Shown piece by piece: positions 1 to 9,185 of a stretch of 34,341 nucleotides of DNA. The notes below the pieces were generated by a model. That model searched no databases, had not been told where the DNA came from, and saw only the letters and a list, made by a program, of their open reading frames with translations. Origin of the DNA: Oscillatoriales cyanobacterium SM2_1_8 (GTDB lineage: Bacteria; Cyanobacteriota; Cyanobacteriia; Pseudanabaenales; Pseudanabaenaceae); contig JAAUUG010000003.1 in NCBI GenBank assembly GCA_012031195.1, positions 1-34,341 of the forward strand. The letters run 5' to 3'. The translations under genes were made by a program, and so were the position numbers. Each line of letters opens with the position of its first letter. The stretch's first letter is position 1.

Positions 1-31
1 AACACCAACAATCAAGGATATATATACCAAC

Positions 32-376
32 GTGGCAAAAATGTCACCTGATGAATACTCAAGCATGTATGAGCAGGCTGCGCAACAAGTACAGAAAATG
101 TCGCGCAAAGAACTGGATGACACAGCAAAAAGCATTAATGCATACTATCACCATGCGATGACAAGTGAGGGAGGGAAAGTATCTGACAGCTTGCTGCGTG
201 AAAGTATACTACATCAATTATCACACAGGCGAGGCGCTGCACTACGATCCGAGATGGTGTTCCTCCCTGGTAAGCAGCCAGCCAAGACACCATCTGCACC
301 GTCTACTGCACCATCTCCCGCATCACAACCGCCGTCGCCGCCACCACCACCGGCAGCGCCGCCGCCTTTCACCCAA
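32..376 (+). CDS. Hypothetical protein N-terminal part (about 70 aa charged helical segment, then Pro-rich linker); reading frame differs from the downstream HpsA-like frame
   Basis: MAKMSPDEYSSMYEQAAQQVQKMSRKELDDTAKSINAYYHHAM... looks protein-like, followed by PSAPSTAPSPASQPPSPPPPPAAPPP. Beyond about 370 the plausible coding frame changes. Confidence 0.45.
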
Positions 377-3056
377 GCCTCCGGGCTTGGATGTGTTTGC
401 GGCCCTGCCCAACCGCCTGCCGGTGGCCCGTTGGAAAGGCGTTTCGGCTCTGTTGCCCCGTACCGCTTTGGGGGCAGCCTATCCTTTCCCGACCAATGGC
501 AACACCATGGACTCGACATGGAAGTTGCCGGAATCCCCGACGCCAACCCCTCCTACCGCTCCAACCCCACCAAACACCACCAACGAGATTCGTCTTGGCG
601 GCACCCTCAACAACTCGGGAGCGCCGCTGGATATCGTGAACCAGCAAGATCCCGTGACACCCGCTAACTCTGGGGCGGCTGGGGCCGCCAACGGACAAGA
701 TGGAATGTTTAATCCGTTCCAGGTTCAAGGGGCCAATGCCGATGGCGGGAATCAAACCTTGACGCCGGGGTTTGGGCAATGGTGGCGCGATCGCCGCGTG
801 CCTTGGATCGGCGACCAAAACCCACCGCCGCCGCCGGCAGTTCCGAGCCCACTGGATGGCGATCGCGATCCGCGGGAACGGATGCCGGACGTGCTGCCCT
901 ATCCGGGCCCGAACGCTCGTCTGCAGAACAACTGGCGGCGGGTTTCGCCGGCGGTGCCCGCCATGGACGATGAGAGCGGTACCGACAACAACGTGGCGCG
1001 ATCGCTCTGGTTCCGAACCCAGACCAGTGACACCAACTTCTATGGGGAAGAAACGAACATTTCGGTACGGCGCGATCGGAACCCGATGCTGTACAGCCAC
1101 AGCTTTACGGTTGGCGGCGGCAGCGACAACCGGGGAAATCAGAACCACGCCCCAGTGCGGATTTTGCTGCCCGATACGGTGTGCGTCAACCCCACCACCG
1201 GTCAAGTCGATGCCTACTGCGAAACGGCGACCTACGCTTTTGGTACCACCACTGCTGGGTCTTTGGCGAACTTGAACTTGCCGTTCAACCCAATGTATCC
1301 AAGCGACAACAACTCCGGCACTGGGCAAAGCGGTACCCGACCGGCTTCGGCTTTTTCGGTGTGCCGCTCGAACAATCAAGGTTCTTTGCGGTACCACATG
1401 GAAGGATCGGCGGATTACAACACCCAAGGTTGCAATACCCAGTTGCCGGTCATTACCCAGTTCCGCACAAGCTTGGTGACGGCCACTTCCAACGGTTTCA
1501 CCCTCAGCCCCACCAGCGGCACCGCTCCCCAGCTTGGCACCGACGGTCAGGATTTGCTGGTAACCTACACCGCCCAAAACACCTATGCGGACAACCGCAT
1601 CAACTACATCAATCTGGACGCTCTGCCCAATCCCTTGCCGGATATGACCCTGCCGGCGAATGCAAACAACGCCACCCGTTTGGTGTTGCGGGAGAACCGG
1701 GATGCCCAGGGCAACCGCCGGGGCCCCAGTCCGGTGTTTGTGATTCGCAAGACCGGCGGGCTCACCCTTCGGCAGTTCCGGATGCAGTTGGATGGGGTAG
1801 ACCCAAACAACGTTTTCTGGCTGGTAGACGGCAACCTGACGATTGACGGCACGTTGCAGGATCCCTCCGTGGTGATGGGGAATCTGATTGGCAACGGTGG
1901 AACGTTGACCGTGCCGCAGCCGACAATCGAGCTCACCGATGTTACCCTCACGGCGCACCGGCCTTCGGTTGTTTCGTTGCGCAGCGTTCGCCTGCTTAAC
2001 TTCAACACAGTCATCAACGACAACAACATGATCTTGGCGGCGATCACCACCACCGATCAGCCTGTATTGTTGCCGGTGCTGCAGGTTAACAATCCTGGGG
2101 GCAACAACACCAACACCGATGAGTTCCAACAGAGCGGGACATTGGGCGGTACGCCTTCGGGCACCAGCGGGCAGTGGCAAGAGCGGGCCAGCCGCGTGGA
2201 ATCTCCCTTGGACAACCCCCAAATCAACATCTACTTTGTGGCGGGGGCATCTCCTTCGCGCTCTGGCATCCCCTACCGCACCTCCGTAACATCTACCAGC
2301 GAGCCGCAGACAGGATTTGGCGCAAATGCCAATGTAAACACCACGGGCGGTTCGGAAGCCGGTGGTGGGTTGGGGAACTTTGTTCGGTTCTTGGGCAACT
2401 GGAGCGGGCTTACCCCTCGCATCTTCGGTGGGTTTATCCAAACCGGTCGCAGCAGCTATGCTTCGGCCCCGTTGTCGGCGACGGCTCCATTCAATGCCGG
2501 TGCCGCGACTCCGCCTCCACCCGCAGTGGCGGTGGCGGTGGACATGCAAACCCTGTTTGTGAACCCGGCTGCACCGTTGGGGAACCAGCCCTTCACCTCC
2601 AACCGCAACAACCGATACAACCGGTTTAGTGGGTACAACAAGGCGTATCAAAACAACGCCAACTTGCCCTTCTACACCCGTCCCGGTCGCGCCTATGGGT
2701 TTGACGTGGGCTTGCTGACCCAACAGCCGGACTTATTTGCCCAACGGTTTACCGAAGCTCTGCCCAGTCCCAACGAATTCTTCCGGGAAACCAACCGGGA
2801 CGATCGCTGGACGAAGGCGTTGTTGTGCTCGCTGGCTCCGGCCAGCCCCACCACCAACAACACGGTGGCGGACGGCGTGAACGTTGGCAAGCCGCGTCTG
2901 GTGGGGACTCGTCCGACCAATTACACAGTACCGGCCTTGGCAGGGGGCGATCGCCCACGGATTGCAACACGATTGGGGTGCCCACACCCATTCTTTACAA
3001 CTAGAAAACCTGGAGATGAGGTGCTATATTCCCCCCAACTGGGGGGAACACTCTAA
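375..3056 (+). CDS. hpsA: HpsA-like hormogonium polysaccharide / pseudopilin-associated protein, N-terminus missing or displaced in frame
   Basis: Large Asn/Gly/Pro/Thr-rich ORF (given as 165..3056) immediately upstream of pseudopilin genes. Segments such as VFVIRKTGGLTLRQFRMQLDGVDPNNVFWLVDGNLTIDG, NFVRFLGNWSG..IFGGFIQTGRSSYASAPLSA and PSPNEFFRETNRDDRWTKALLCS are HpsA-like. No prepilin leader is visible at the N-terminus. Confidence 0.6.
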   Translation, partial: KPPGLDVFAALPNRLPVARWKGVSALLPRTALGAAYPFPTNGNTMDSTWKLPESPTPTPPTAPTPPNTTNEIRLGGTLNNSGAPLDIVNQQDPVTPANSGAAGAANGQDGMFNPFQVQGANADGGNQTLTPGFGQWWRDRRVPWIGDQNPPPPPAVPSPLDGDRDPRERMPDVLPYPGPNARLQNNWRRVSPAVPAMDDESGTDNNVARSLWFRTQTSDTNFYGEETNISVRRDRNPMLYSHSFTVGGGSDNRGNQNHAPVRILLPDTVCVNPTTGQVDAYCETATYAFGTTTAGSLANLNLPFNPMYPSDNNSGTGQSGTRPASAFSVCRSNNQGSLRYHMEGSADYNTQGCNTQLPVITQFRTSLVTATSNGFTLSPTSGTAPQLGTDGQDLLVTYTAQNTYADNRINYINLDALPNPLPDMTLPANANNATRLVLRENRDAQGNRRGPSPVFVIRKTGGLTLRQFRMQLDGVDPNNVFWLVDGNLTIDGTLQDPSVVMGNLIGNGGTLTVPQPTIELTDVTLTAHRPSVVSLRSVRLLNFNTVINDNNMILAAITTTDQPVLLPVLQVNNPGGNNTNTDEFQQSGTLGGTPSGTSGQWQERASRVESPLDNPQINIYFVAGASPSRSGIPYRTSVTSTSEPQTGFGANANVNTTGGSEAGGGLGNFVRFLGNWSGLTPRIFGGFIQTGRSSYASAPLSATAPFNAGAATPPPPAVAVAVDMQTLFVNPAAPLGNQPFTSNRNNRYNRFSGYNKAYQNNANLPFYTRPGRAYGFDVGLLTQQPDLFAQRFTEALPSPNEFFRETNRDDRWTKALLCSLAPASPTTNNTVADGVNVGKPRLVGTRPTNYTVPALAGGDRPRIATRLGCPHPFFTTRKPGDEVLYSPQLGGTL
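3029..3048. terminator. Perfect GC-rich hairpin TTCCCCCC-AACT-GGGGGGAA between hpsA-like and hpsB-like genes
   Basis: 8-bp perfect inverted repeat with a 4-nt loop, no T-run. Possible attenuator or processing site. Confidence 0.45.
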
Positions 3057-3121
3057 ATAGAAATCGGCGATTTGCGCAGGTTGGTTTTGACAGAATCAGG
3101 GGATTAGCGAGGGAACGGGCA

Positions 3122-3943
3122 ATGTCACGGCACCAACAAACAACAGAACACGGGCTTTTGTGGCGGTGGTTGCTTCAGGCAAAGCCCCTCCCGACCCAAA
3201 ATCATCCCGACGCGGGTTTTTCTTTGGTGGAATCGTTGTTGGCGGTGGTGGTCACCGGCATTATTTTTGTGGCTTTGGCGACGGCAGCGGCGATTTCGGT
3301 GGGGGTGCGGGTGCAGGCCCGCCGCATTGATTTGGCCAACCAGGCCGCCCGCAGTTACATTGATGGGGTGCGCAGCGGCATTTTGGATACAGCCGGCTTC
3401 CCGCCAGCGATCCGGTTTGACCTGACGGCCACGGGTGGATTTTCGGGGCTGACCCCCATCACAGCGGCGCAACTGAACGACGCCAACTTCCAAGCCGCGG
3501 TACAGGGGATTCGGGTCGATACCAACGGCAATGGTTTTAGTTTCAACGACCCGAACGACTTGGTCATTCAACCGATGCGTTCATCCTTCGTAGAAGACCC
3601 TGGCCCGCCCAAGGTGCTGGAAGCGGCGAACTTTCCCAAGTCGGCGACGGAGCTGACTGCGGCGCGTACCTCTCTGGAACGGGGTGGGTTTACCCTAGCA
3701 GTGCGGGTGTATCGGGCCGATGCCTTTGGGGGAGCGGGCGGGCCCATCCTCACCACGGCAAATACGGCGGCGACGGTGCTCAGCAACAATGCATCGGAAT
3801 GCTCCACGAACTTTAGCAGCAGCAAAAACATTGCCTTGCAGGGGGGATTGCCCAACAAGCAGTGCCCGTTGGCGGTGCAAACGGCTCAAGTGTTTTTGAG
3901 CACCGGCAATTTCCGAGAATTGCAGCAAAACTTGAACCAGTAG
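3122..3943 (+). CDS. hpsB: Type IV pilin-like / pseudopilin protein, HpsB-like
   Basis: Prepilin motif GFSLVESLLAVVVTGIIFVALATAAAIS near the N-terminus; position after hpsA-like gene. Confidence 0.7.
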   Translation: MSRHQQTTEHGLLWRWLLQAKPLPTQNHPDAGFSLVESLLAVVVTGIIFVALATAAAISVGVRVQARRIDLANQAARSYIDGVRSGILDTAGFPPAIRFDLTATGGFSGLTPITAAQLNDANFQAAVQGIRVDTNGNGFSFNDPNDLVIQPMRSSFVEDPGPPKVLEAANFPKSATELTAARTSLERGGFTLAVRVYRADAFGGAGGPILTTANTAATVLSNNASECSTNFSSSKNIALQGGLPNKQCPLAVQTAQVFLSTGNFRELQQNLNQ

Positions 3944-3956
3944 GGAGGTGCCGGTG

Positions 3957-5378
3957 ATGAAATCTTGGCCAAGGCTGTTTCGGCTCGGGCGGAAGCCTGT
4001 CGCTGCCAACCAAAGCACAACTGGGTTTACCCTGATTGAGTTATTGGTGGCGCTGCTGATTGGTTCGCTGATTATCAGTTCGCTGTTGTTTGTGTTGGTG
4101 CGGTTCCTAGACGCATCACGTCGGGAAGAGGCAAAGGTGGCGACCCAAGAAGAGTTGCAGGCGGCGCTCAACTTCATTGCCGACGACTTGCAGGAAGCGG
4201 TGTACATCTACAACGCCGATGGCATCGAACGGGATTCGACTCAAACCCCGCCGGGGATTCGCGATCAGTTGCCCCACGTTACCAACCCAACATCTGATGA
4301 GATTTGTCCAGGGCCTACGGCTTCTCCTGCAGACAGGCGCTGTGTTCCGGTTTTGGTGTTTTGGAAGCGACAGGTGTACGATGCCAATGAGGAAATCAGC
4401 ACCACCGATTCACGGCGGGCTGGTTGCTTAGAGTATGTAAGCCCCAGTGCTTGCGATGATGACCCTGACCCCAATCGTTTCCGGGCTCGTGGTACTGATA
4501 AATTTGCCTACTCCTTGGTGGCTTACTATATCTCCCGCGGTCAAACCAGTGCCGTACCGGTTCGTACAGCACGACTTTTGCGTTGGGAGCTAAAAGGTGG
4601 TATCCCTTGGTCTTGCGCCGAGGATCCTTCCCCCACAGCGTTCACAAATGCTACAGATTGTCCGATCGCTCTAGGGCAGCGGGTGGATCGAAACGGGACA
4701 AACGTGGCAGTAGCTGCGTTGACCACTCCAATTCAATCGGCACTCTATGCGGATTTGCGAGATTCTGCCATTTACACTGTACGACCCGATCAAGGTTTTG
4801 TGTCGCCCACATCCACGATTGCAGCTACCTTTGGTACTTTGGGGCAGCGGTTGAACCAGTGGCGACGATTTACCCCGACCTACAACCTAAACACCAATCC
4901 TTACCAAGTTTTGGCTGACTATATAGATGATATCCCCTACGATGCGGTACACGATGACGGTACAGCTCCGACCCTCAACCCAACCACTGGATCGGGGGAT
5001 GATGTGTTTGAAATTGGCATTCGTCCCAACCAGTTAGCCCCTGCAGGCAACAATGCCGGTGCTGTTCAGGGCAATCCTGACTGCGATGATCCGGGTATTG
5101 GCGTTGGCAACTCCGACCCCAATCTTTTCACCAATCCTTTGCGTTCCGAGTACGCGCAGCGGGTACCTTCGACCTTTGTCAGCACCAGCGGACTCAGCAG
5201 CTTTTATGTGTGCGTGAATTCTAGCCGCAATGCGGTGCGGGTGTACCTGCGGGGCAATGCTTGGGCACGGGTGGTCGGGGGTGCGCGAGAAGATCGATTG
5301 CCAAAGAAGGTCGAAGAAAGCTTTTTCATTACCCAAAACGTTCGGGCTTTTGGCCGGGGGGTACTCAATGTTGAATAG
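3957..5378 (+). CDS. hpsC: Type IV pilin-like / pseudopilin protein, HpsC-like
   Basis: Prepilin motif GFTLIELLVALLIGSLIISSLLFVLVRFLD; ATG at 3957 in the supplied ORF 3948..5378. Confidence 0.7.
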   Translation: MKSWPRLFRLGRKPVAANQSTTGFTLIELLVALLIGSLIISSLLFVLVRFLDASRREEAKVATQEELQAALNFIADDLQEAVYIYNADGIERDSTQTPPGIRDQLPHVTNPTSDEICPGPTASPADRRCVPVLVFWKRQVYDANEEISTTDSRRAGCLEYVSPSACDDDPDPNRFRARGTDKFAYSLVAYYISRGQTSAVPVRTARLLRWELKGGIPWSCAEDPSPTAFTNATDCPIALGQRVDRNGTNVAVAALTTPIQSALYADLRDSAIYTVRPDQGFVSPTSTIAATFGTLGQRLNQWRRFTPTYNLNTNPYQVLADYIDDIPYDAVHDDGTAPTLNPTTGSGDDVFEIGIRPNQLAPAGNNAGAVQGNPDCDDPGIGVGNSDPNLFTNPLRSEYAQRVPSTFVSTSGLSSFYVCVNSSRNAVRVYLRGNAWARVVGGAREDRLPKKVEESFFITQNVRAFGRGVLNVE

Positions 5379-6006
5379 TAAACTTCGAGTGTTTCTAGTC
5401 AGTCGTCTCAATCAGCCGCTTCAGAAGGGCTTTACCATTGTTGAAGTGTTGGTCGTAATGATCATCATTGGTTTGTTGGCAGCAGTAGCTGTACCCGGAT
5501 GGTTTACTTTTTCTCGAAATCAGCGACTAAACGCCGCTCAGCGCGAAGTTTTTAACGCCGTAAAAGAGGCTCAAAGCCAAGCCAAGCGTATTCAAACTCG
5601 ATACCAGGTAAGCTTCTCGGAGAATCCCTCAACTGGTGCAGTTCGGATTGCTGTACATCGGCAAAATCCAGAAGGGGCTCTGATCAATTGGAATACTCTG
5701 ATTTGGGAACGGCAGCTTTCACGAGATATCCGCATGAAGGGTATTTCGACAGGATATCCTGCTACAGGAAATCCACCGCCGGAGATCAATGATGCTGGGA
5801 ACACCCCACCTTATCTGGTTCGAGGCTGGCGTTTTGACGACAAGGGGAACTTTCGCAGCTTGACCAATACGATTGTCGTGCTGCGTACCGAGCCTCGCAC
5901 TGCCGAACGACGATGTATTCGCGTGGGCTCGTTCTTGGGCAGCATTGAAGTGATATCTACCGATACTTCAGTGCCATCATCTGAAAACCTTAACTGTGAA
6001 GATTAG
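5368..6006 (+). CDS. GspH/FimT-type pseudopilin
   Basis: MLNSKLRVFLVSRLNQPLQKGFTIVEVLVVMIIIGLLAAVAVPGWFTFSRNQRLNAAQREVFNAVKEAQSQAKR. ATG at 5368 overlaps the end of the preceding gene, which suggests translational coupling. Confidence 0.75.
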   Translation: MLNSKLRVFLVSRLNQPLQKGFTIVEVLVVMIIIGLLAAVAVPGWFTFSRNQRLNAAQREVFNAVKEAQSQAKRIQTRYQVSFSENPSTGAVRIAVHRQNPEGALINWNTLIWERQLSRDIRMKGISTGYPATGNPPPEINDAGNTPPYLVRGWRFDDKGNFRSLTNTIVVLRTEPRTAERRCIRVGSFLGSIEVISTDTSVPSSENLNCED

Positions 6007-6067
6007 GCATTACCAAGGCTTTTGATTTTTAAGGGGGAAGCCTATAGCGTCGAGGAAATTCCGGCAT

Positions 6068-6613
6068 ATGTCCAAGGCAAAGAAGGCTTTCTTGTCGCTG
6101 TTTATCCTCTGGGTGTTGTGGGTGCAAATTGCCCCCAATATCGAAATGCCTCTCACCTATCTCCCTTTGCAGGAAGGGGTTACGGTGTACAACCAGGTGG
6201 CGGCGACGGTGAATCGGGTTTTGTGGTTGGGGCATCGAGCGGCTTGGCTGGCCGGTTTGACGGGCAAATGGCGGATGTTTGCGCCGGTCGACCGCTTCAA
6301 TTGGCGGATGGAATTTGTGGGCATCGACGCCGCCGGCAACGAAATGGTGGTGCGGCCGGCGTACCCCCAACGTACCTTTTGGGAGCGCAACCTTTTTGAT
6401 TTCCGTAACCAGAAGCTAGAGCTGAACATTTACAGCAACGAACCGTTGCGGCAGGCATTTGCCCGTTCCTTTTGCCGAGCCGATACCCAAAAGGTGAGGG
6501 TAGACTTACTGAGCCGCAACATCCTATCACCGGCAGAAGCGCGGGCCCAGGGGCAATCCCTGAGCGATGAAATGCGGGTGAACGGGCGCATGGGAGAGTT
6601 TCCATGTTCGTAA
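6068..6613 (+). CDS. Small membrane-anchored protein, putative partner of HTTM protein (WRMFAP motif)
   Basis: N-terminal hydrophobic segment AFLSLFILWVLWVQIAPN; LTGKWRMFAPVDRFNWRMEFVGID; overlaps the start of the HTTM gene. Confidence 0.6.
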   Translation: MSKAKKAFLSLFILWVLWVQIAPNIEMPLTYLPLQEGVTVYNQVAATVNRVLWLGHRAAWLAGLTGKWRMFAPVDRFNWRMEFVGIDAAGNEMVVRPAYPQRTFWERNLFDFRNQKLELNIYSNEPLRQAFARSFCRADTQKVRVDLLSRNILSPAEARAQGQSLSDEMRVNGRMGEFPCS

Positions 6614-8280
6614 GGGCAGTAACTCAAGGGCAACGGTTGTGGGGGTGGGGCCGCCAACGCTGGGAGCGGTTTTGGTTTGCGGAGGGGGGCACCCATTCCT
6701 TGGGAGCAATGCGGATTGCCTTGGGGTTGTTTGTGCTGCAAATGTTGGTGTGCAGCATCCCCAACTGGCAGCAGTTTTACGGCCCCAACGGTTATTTCCC
6801 CCTGACGGCCTACATCCAATCCATGAACGGTTTTGCCGATGCGGCGATCGCCTCGGTGTTGGCCTGGTCGCCCACTCCGCTGTGGTCTTGGGCGGTCTTC
6901 GGGGTAGGCGTGGTCAGTGCGATCGCCTTTACGTTGGGACTTCAAACCCGAATCGCCACAGTGGTGCTGTTTGCGGTGTGGGCTTCGCTGTTGCATCGCA
7001 GTTTGATGTTGGTGAACGGCCAGGATCAAATTGTGAAGTTGCTGTTGTTCTTCGGCTGTTTTGCGCCCCTGGGCCGCAGCTACTCTTGGGATCGTTGGTG
7101 GGCGCACAAGCACAAACAACCTTGGTCGGAGGTGGCTCCGGTGTGGCCGATGCGTCTGATGCAGGTTTCGATCGCGTTTGTGTACTTGTTTTCGGCTCCG
7201 GCAAAATGGAACGACGACATCATGTGGCGCAACGGTCTGGCGATTTACTACGTCACGTTGTCCGATCGCTGGTTTCGATTCCCGGATGTGGCGCTGTTTC
7301 AGAACATCCCGTTTAGTGTGTTTTCCACCTACAGCGCCCTGGCGACAGAAATGGGGTTTCCGTTGTTGGTGTGGTTCAAAACTTTTCGTCCTTGGGTGTT
7401 GATGGCGATCGCCACCATGCATTTCGGCATTTGCATCTTGTTGAGCGAGTCGGTATGGCACTTCAACATGGCCATGCTGATTTCCTTTTTGGCGTTTGTC
7501 GATCCACCCGTGATGCGGCGCTGGGGACGTCGATGGACGGTTAAGGGACGGCGACGGTTGCGCTGGGTGTTGCGTCGCTACCGACAGCAGCCATCTCGTT
7601 TGCAAGGTTGGGCTTACCTGCGCGCGCTGCAAGCCCACGCGCTATCTTGGGGGCAATACCTCTGCCAACCCCGTACGATGACCCGCCTCGATTTGTATCG
7701 ATTTGCCCATGCGGCCCTGCGCTACCGGCTCTGTGAATTGGCCATGGCTGTGGGCAAACAGCCCCACACATCCCCTCGCCACCTGGATCGCCTCATTCGT
7801 CGATTTTGGGGAAGATGGACGGATTTCCAGCGAACTTTGGTGGTGCCCCTCTATGGCGAAACCGAGGCGGCTGACCGGGCACAAGAATTGGCTCTGGTCG
7901 GACGGGAATTGGGCGATCGCTTTGCCCGGATTGAGAATTGGGCCAAAGAATACCCGGCTTGGATGGTAGCGGCCCTTGCCCATCTCCAAGACCTGGAAGC
8001 CCTGCAACGGGAACACCTGTGGCCCCATTCTAGCGATGGAGCCTTGGCCGCCATCCGGGCTACAGCCTACCTCAGCCGCGATCGGGAAACCCTTGTGGAA
8101 GATCTAACCTTTGTGTTGCCCGGGTTGCCCCCTTCCGAGGCGATCGCCTATTGGCAAGAAATTACCCTGGGGGTCGAGCCGGGTACCTTGCGGGCCGCCT
8201 ATCGTGCCCTCAAAGAATGTTTGCCGAAGGGGGAATGGGAGGCGATCGCCGGCCCCTTGACCCAAACGGTTGGGGGCTAA
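6604..8280 (+). CDS. HTTM (vitamin K-dependent gamma-carboxylase-like) multi-pass membrane protein with about 250-aa soluble C-terminal extension
   Basis: MRIALGLFVLQMLVCSIPNWQQFYGPNGYFPLTAY..., LHRSLMLVNGQDQIVKLLLFFGCFAPLGRSYSWDRWW..., MQVSIAFVYLFSAPAKWNDDIMWRNGLAIYY, TMHFGICILLSESVWHFNMAMLI are HTTM-like. Confidence 0.75.
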   Translation: MFVRAVTQGQRLWGWGRQRWERFWFAEGGTHSLGAMRIALGLFVLQMLVCSIPNWQQFYGPNGYFPLTAYIQSMNGFADAAIASVLAWSPTPLWSWAVFGVGVVSAIAFTLGLQTRIATVVLFAVWASLLHRSLMLVNGQDQIVKLLLFFGCFAPLGRSYSWDRWWAHKHKQPWSEVAPVWPMRLMQVSIAFVYLFSAPAKWNDDIMWRNGLAIYYVTLSDRWFRFPDVALFQNIPFSVFSTYSALATEMGFPLLVWFKTFRPWVLMAIATMHFGICILLSESVWHFNMAMLISFLAFVDPPVMRRWGRRWTVKGRRRLRWVLRRYRQQPSRLQGWAYLRALQAHALSWGQYLCQPRTMTRLDLYRFAHAALRYRLCELAMAVGKQPHTSPRHLDRLIRRFWGRWTDFQRTLVVPLYGETEAADRAQELALVGRELGDRFARIENWAKEYPAWMVAALAHLQDLEALQREHLWPHSSDGALAAIRATAYLSRDRETLVEDLTFVLPGLPPSEAIAYWQEITLGVEPGTLRAAYRALKECLPKGEWEAIAGPLTQTVGG

Positions 8281-8298
8281 GCGGCATAACACGAGCCG

Positions 8299-9156
8299 AT
8301 GTTTGACAACACGTGCAAATACTTAGCTGCCACTTACCCCGAGGATATGGCGGCTTGGTTGTTGGGCAAGCCTCAACCTTTGGTAGAAGTGTCTCCCCAG
8401 GAACTGGCCCTCGACCCCATTCGGGCGGATTCGTTGGTGCTGCTGCGGGGGGCAAACCTGTTGTTGCATCTGGAGTTTCAGACCCAGCCCGATGGAGACA
8501 TGCCCTTGCGGATGCTGGATTACTGGTTGCGGCTACGGCGCAAATTTCCAGACACAGCCATTCGCCAGATGGTGTTGTATTTGCGACCAACCACTTCTGC
8601 TCAAGTATTCGCGAATCGGTTTTGCGAGGAAAACACGGAGCATCGGTACGAAGTGGTGCGGCTGTGGGAGCGGGAACCCCAGGAATTGTTGGGACGGGTA
8701 GGGACGTTGCCCTTGGCGATTTTGGCAGGTCAGGGGGAAAAGACCAGCCTGTTGCGGGAAGTGGCAGCGGCGATCGCGGGATTGCCGGACGGGAAGATGC
8801 GGGGGGAGGTTGCCACATCCACCTACATTTTGGCGGGATTGGTGATGGGGGATAATGCGATCGAGGGAATTTTGCGGAGGGATGGGATGAGGGAATCGGT
8901 AACGTACCAAAAGATATTGGCGGAGGGGATGGAAAAGGGCATCCATCGAGGCCGGCAGGCAGGTAAGCAAGAAGGAGAAGCGCAATTGGTGTGGCGGCTG
9001 CTGACCCGGCGTTGTGGAAACTTGCCCGCCAGCTATCAAGGGGCCATTGCCCGCCTCTCCCTGACCGAGCTGGAGGATTTGGGGGAAGCCCTGTTGGATT
9101 GGCAAAGCCCCGCCGACTTGGAAGCCTGGCTGACCGATCGCGGCGCACAACCTTAA
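8299..9156 (+). CDS. Rpn-family putative recombination-promoting nuclease with C-terminal DUF4351
   Basis: N-terminal MFDNTCKYLAATYPEDMAAWLLG...LLLHLEFQTQPDGDMPLRMLDYWLRLRRKF; C-terminal LVWRLLTRRCGNLPASYQGAIARLSLTELEDLGEALLDWQSPADLEAWL = DUF4351-like. Confidence 0.8.
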   Translation: MFDNTCKYLAATYPEDMAAWLLGKPQPLVEVSPQELALDPIRADSLVLLRGANLLLHLEFQTQPDGDMPLRMLDYWLRLRRKFPDTAIRQMVLYLRPTTSAQVFANRFCEENTEHRYEVVRLWEREPQELLGRVGTLPLAILAGQGEKTSLLREVAAAIAGLPDGKMRGEVATSTYILAGLVMGDNAIEGILRRDGMRESVTYQKILAEGMEKGIHRGRQAGKQEGEAQLVWRLLTRRCGNLPASYQGAIARLSLTELEDLGEALLDWQSPADLEAWLTDRGAQP

Positions 9157-9185
9157 ATCTTTGTGACAGCCAGTTGCTGTAAACT

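Noticed and set aside
369-2723. 784-aa minus-strand ORF opposite the HpsA-like gene
   Set aside because: Low-complexity, Arg/Gly/His-rich antisense translation with no recognisable domain; explained by high-GC codon bias of the plus-strand gene.
6430-7638. 402-aa minus-strand ORF opposite the HTTM gene
   Set aside because: Antisense to a membrane protein; polar His/Gln/Pro-rich product is expected from complementing hydrophobic codons.
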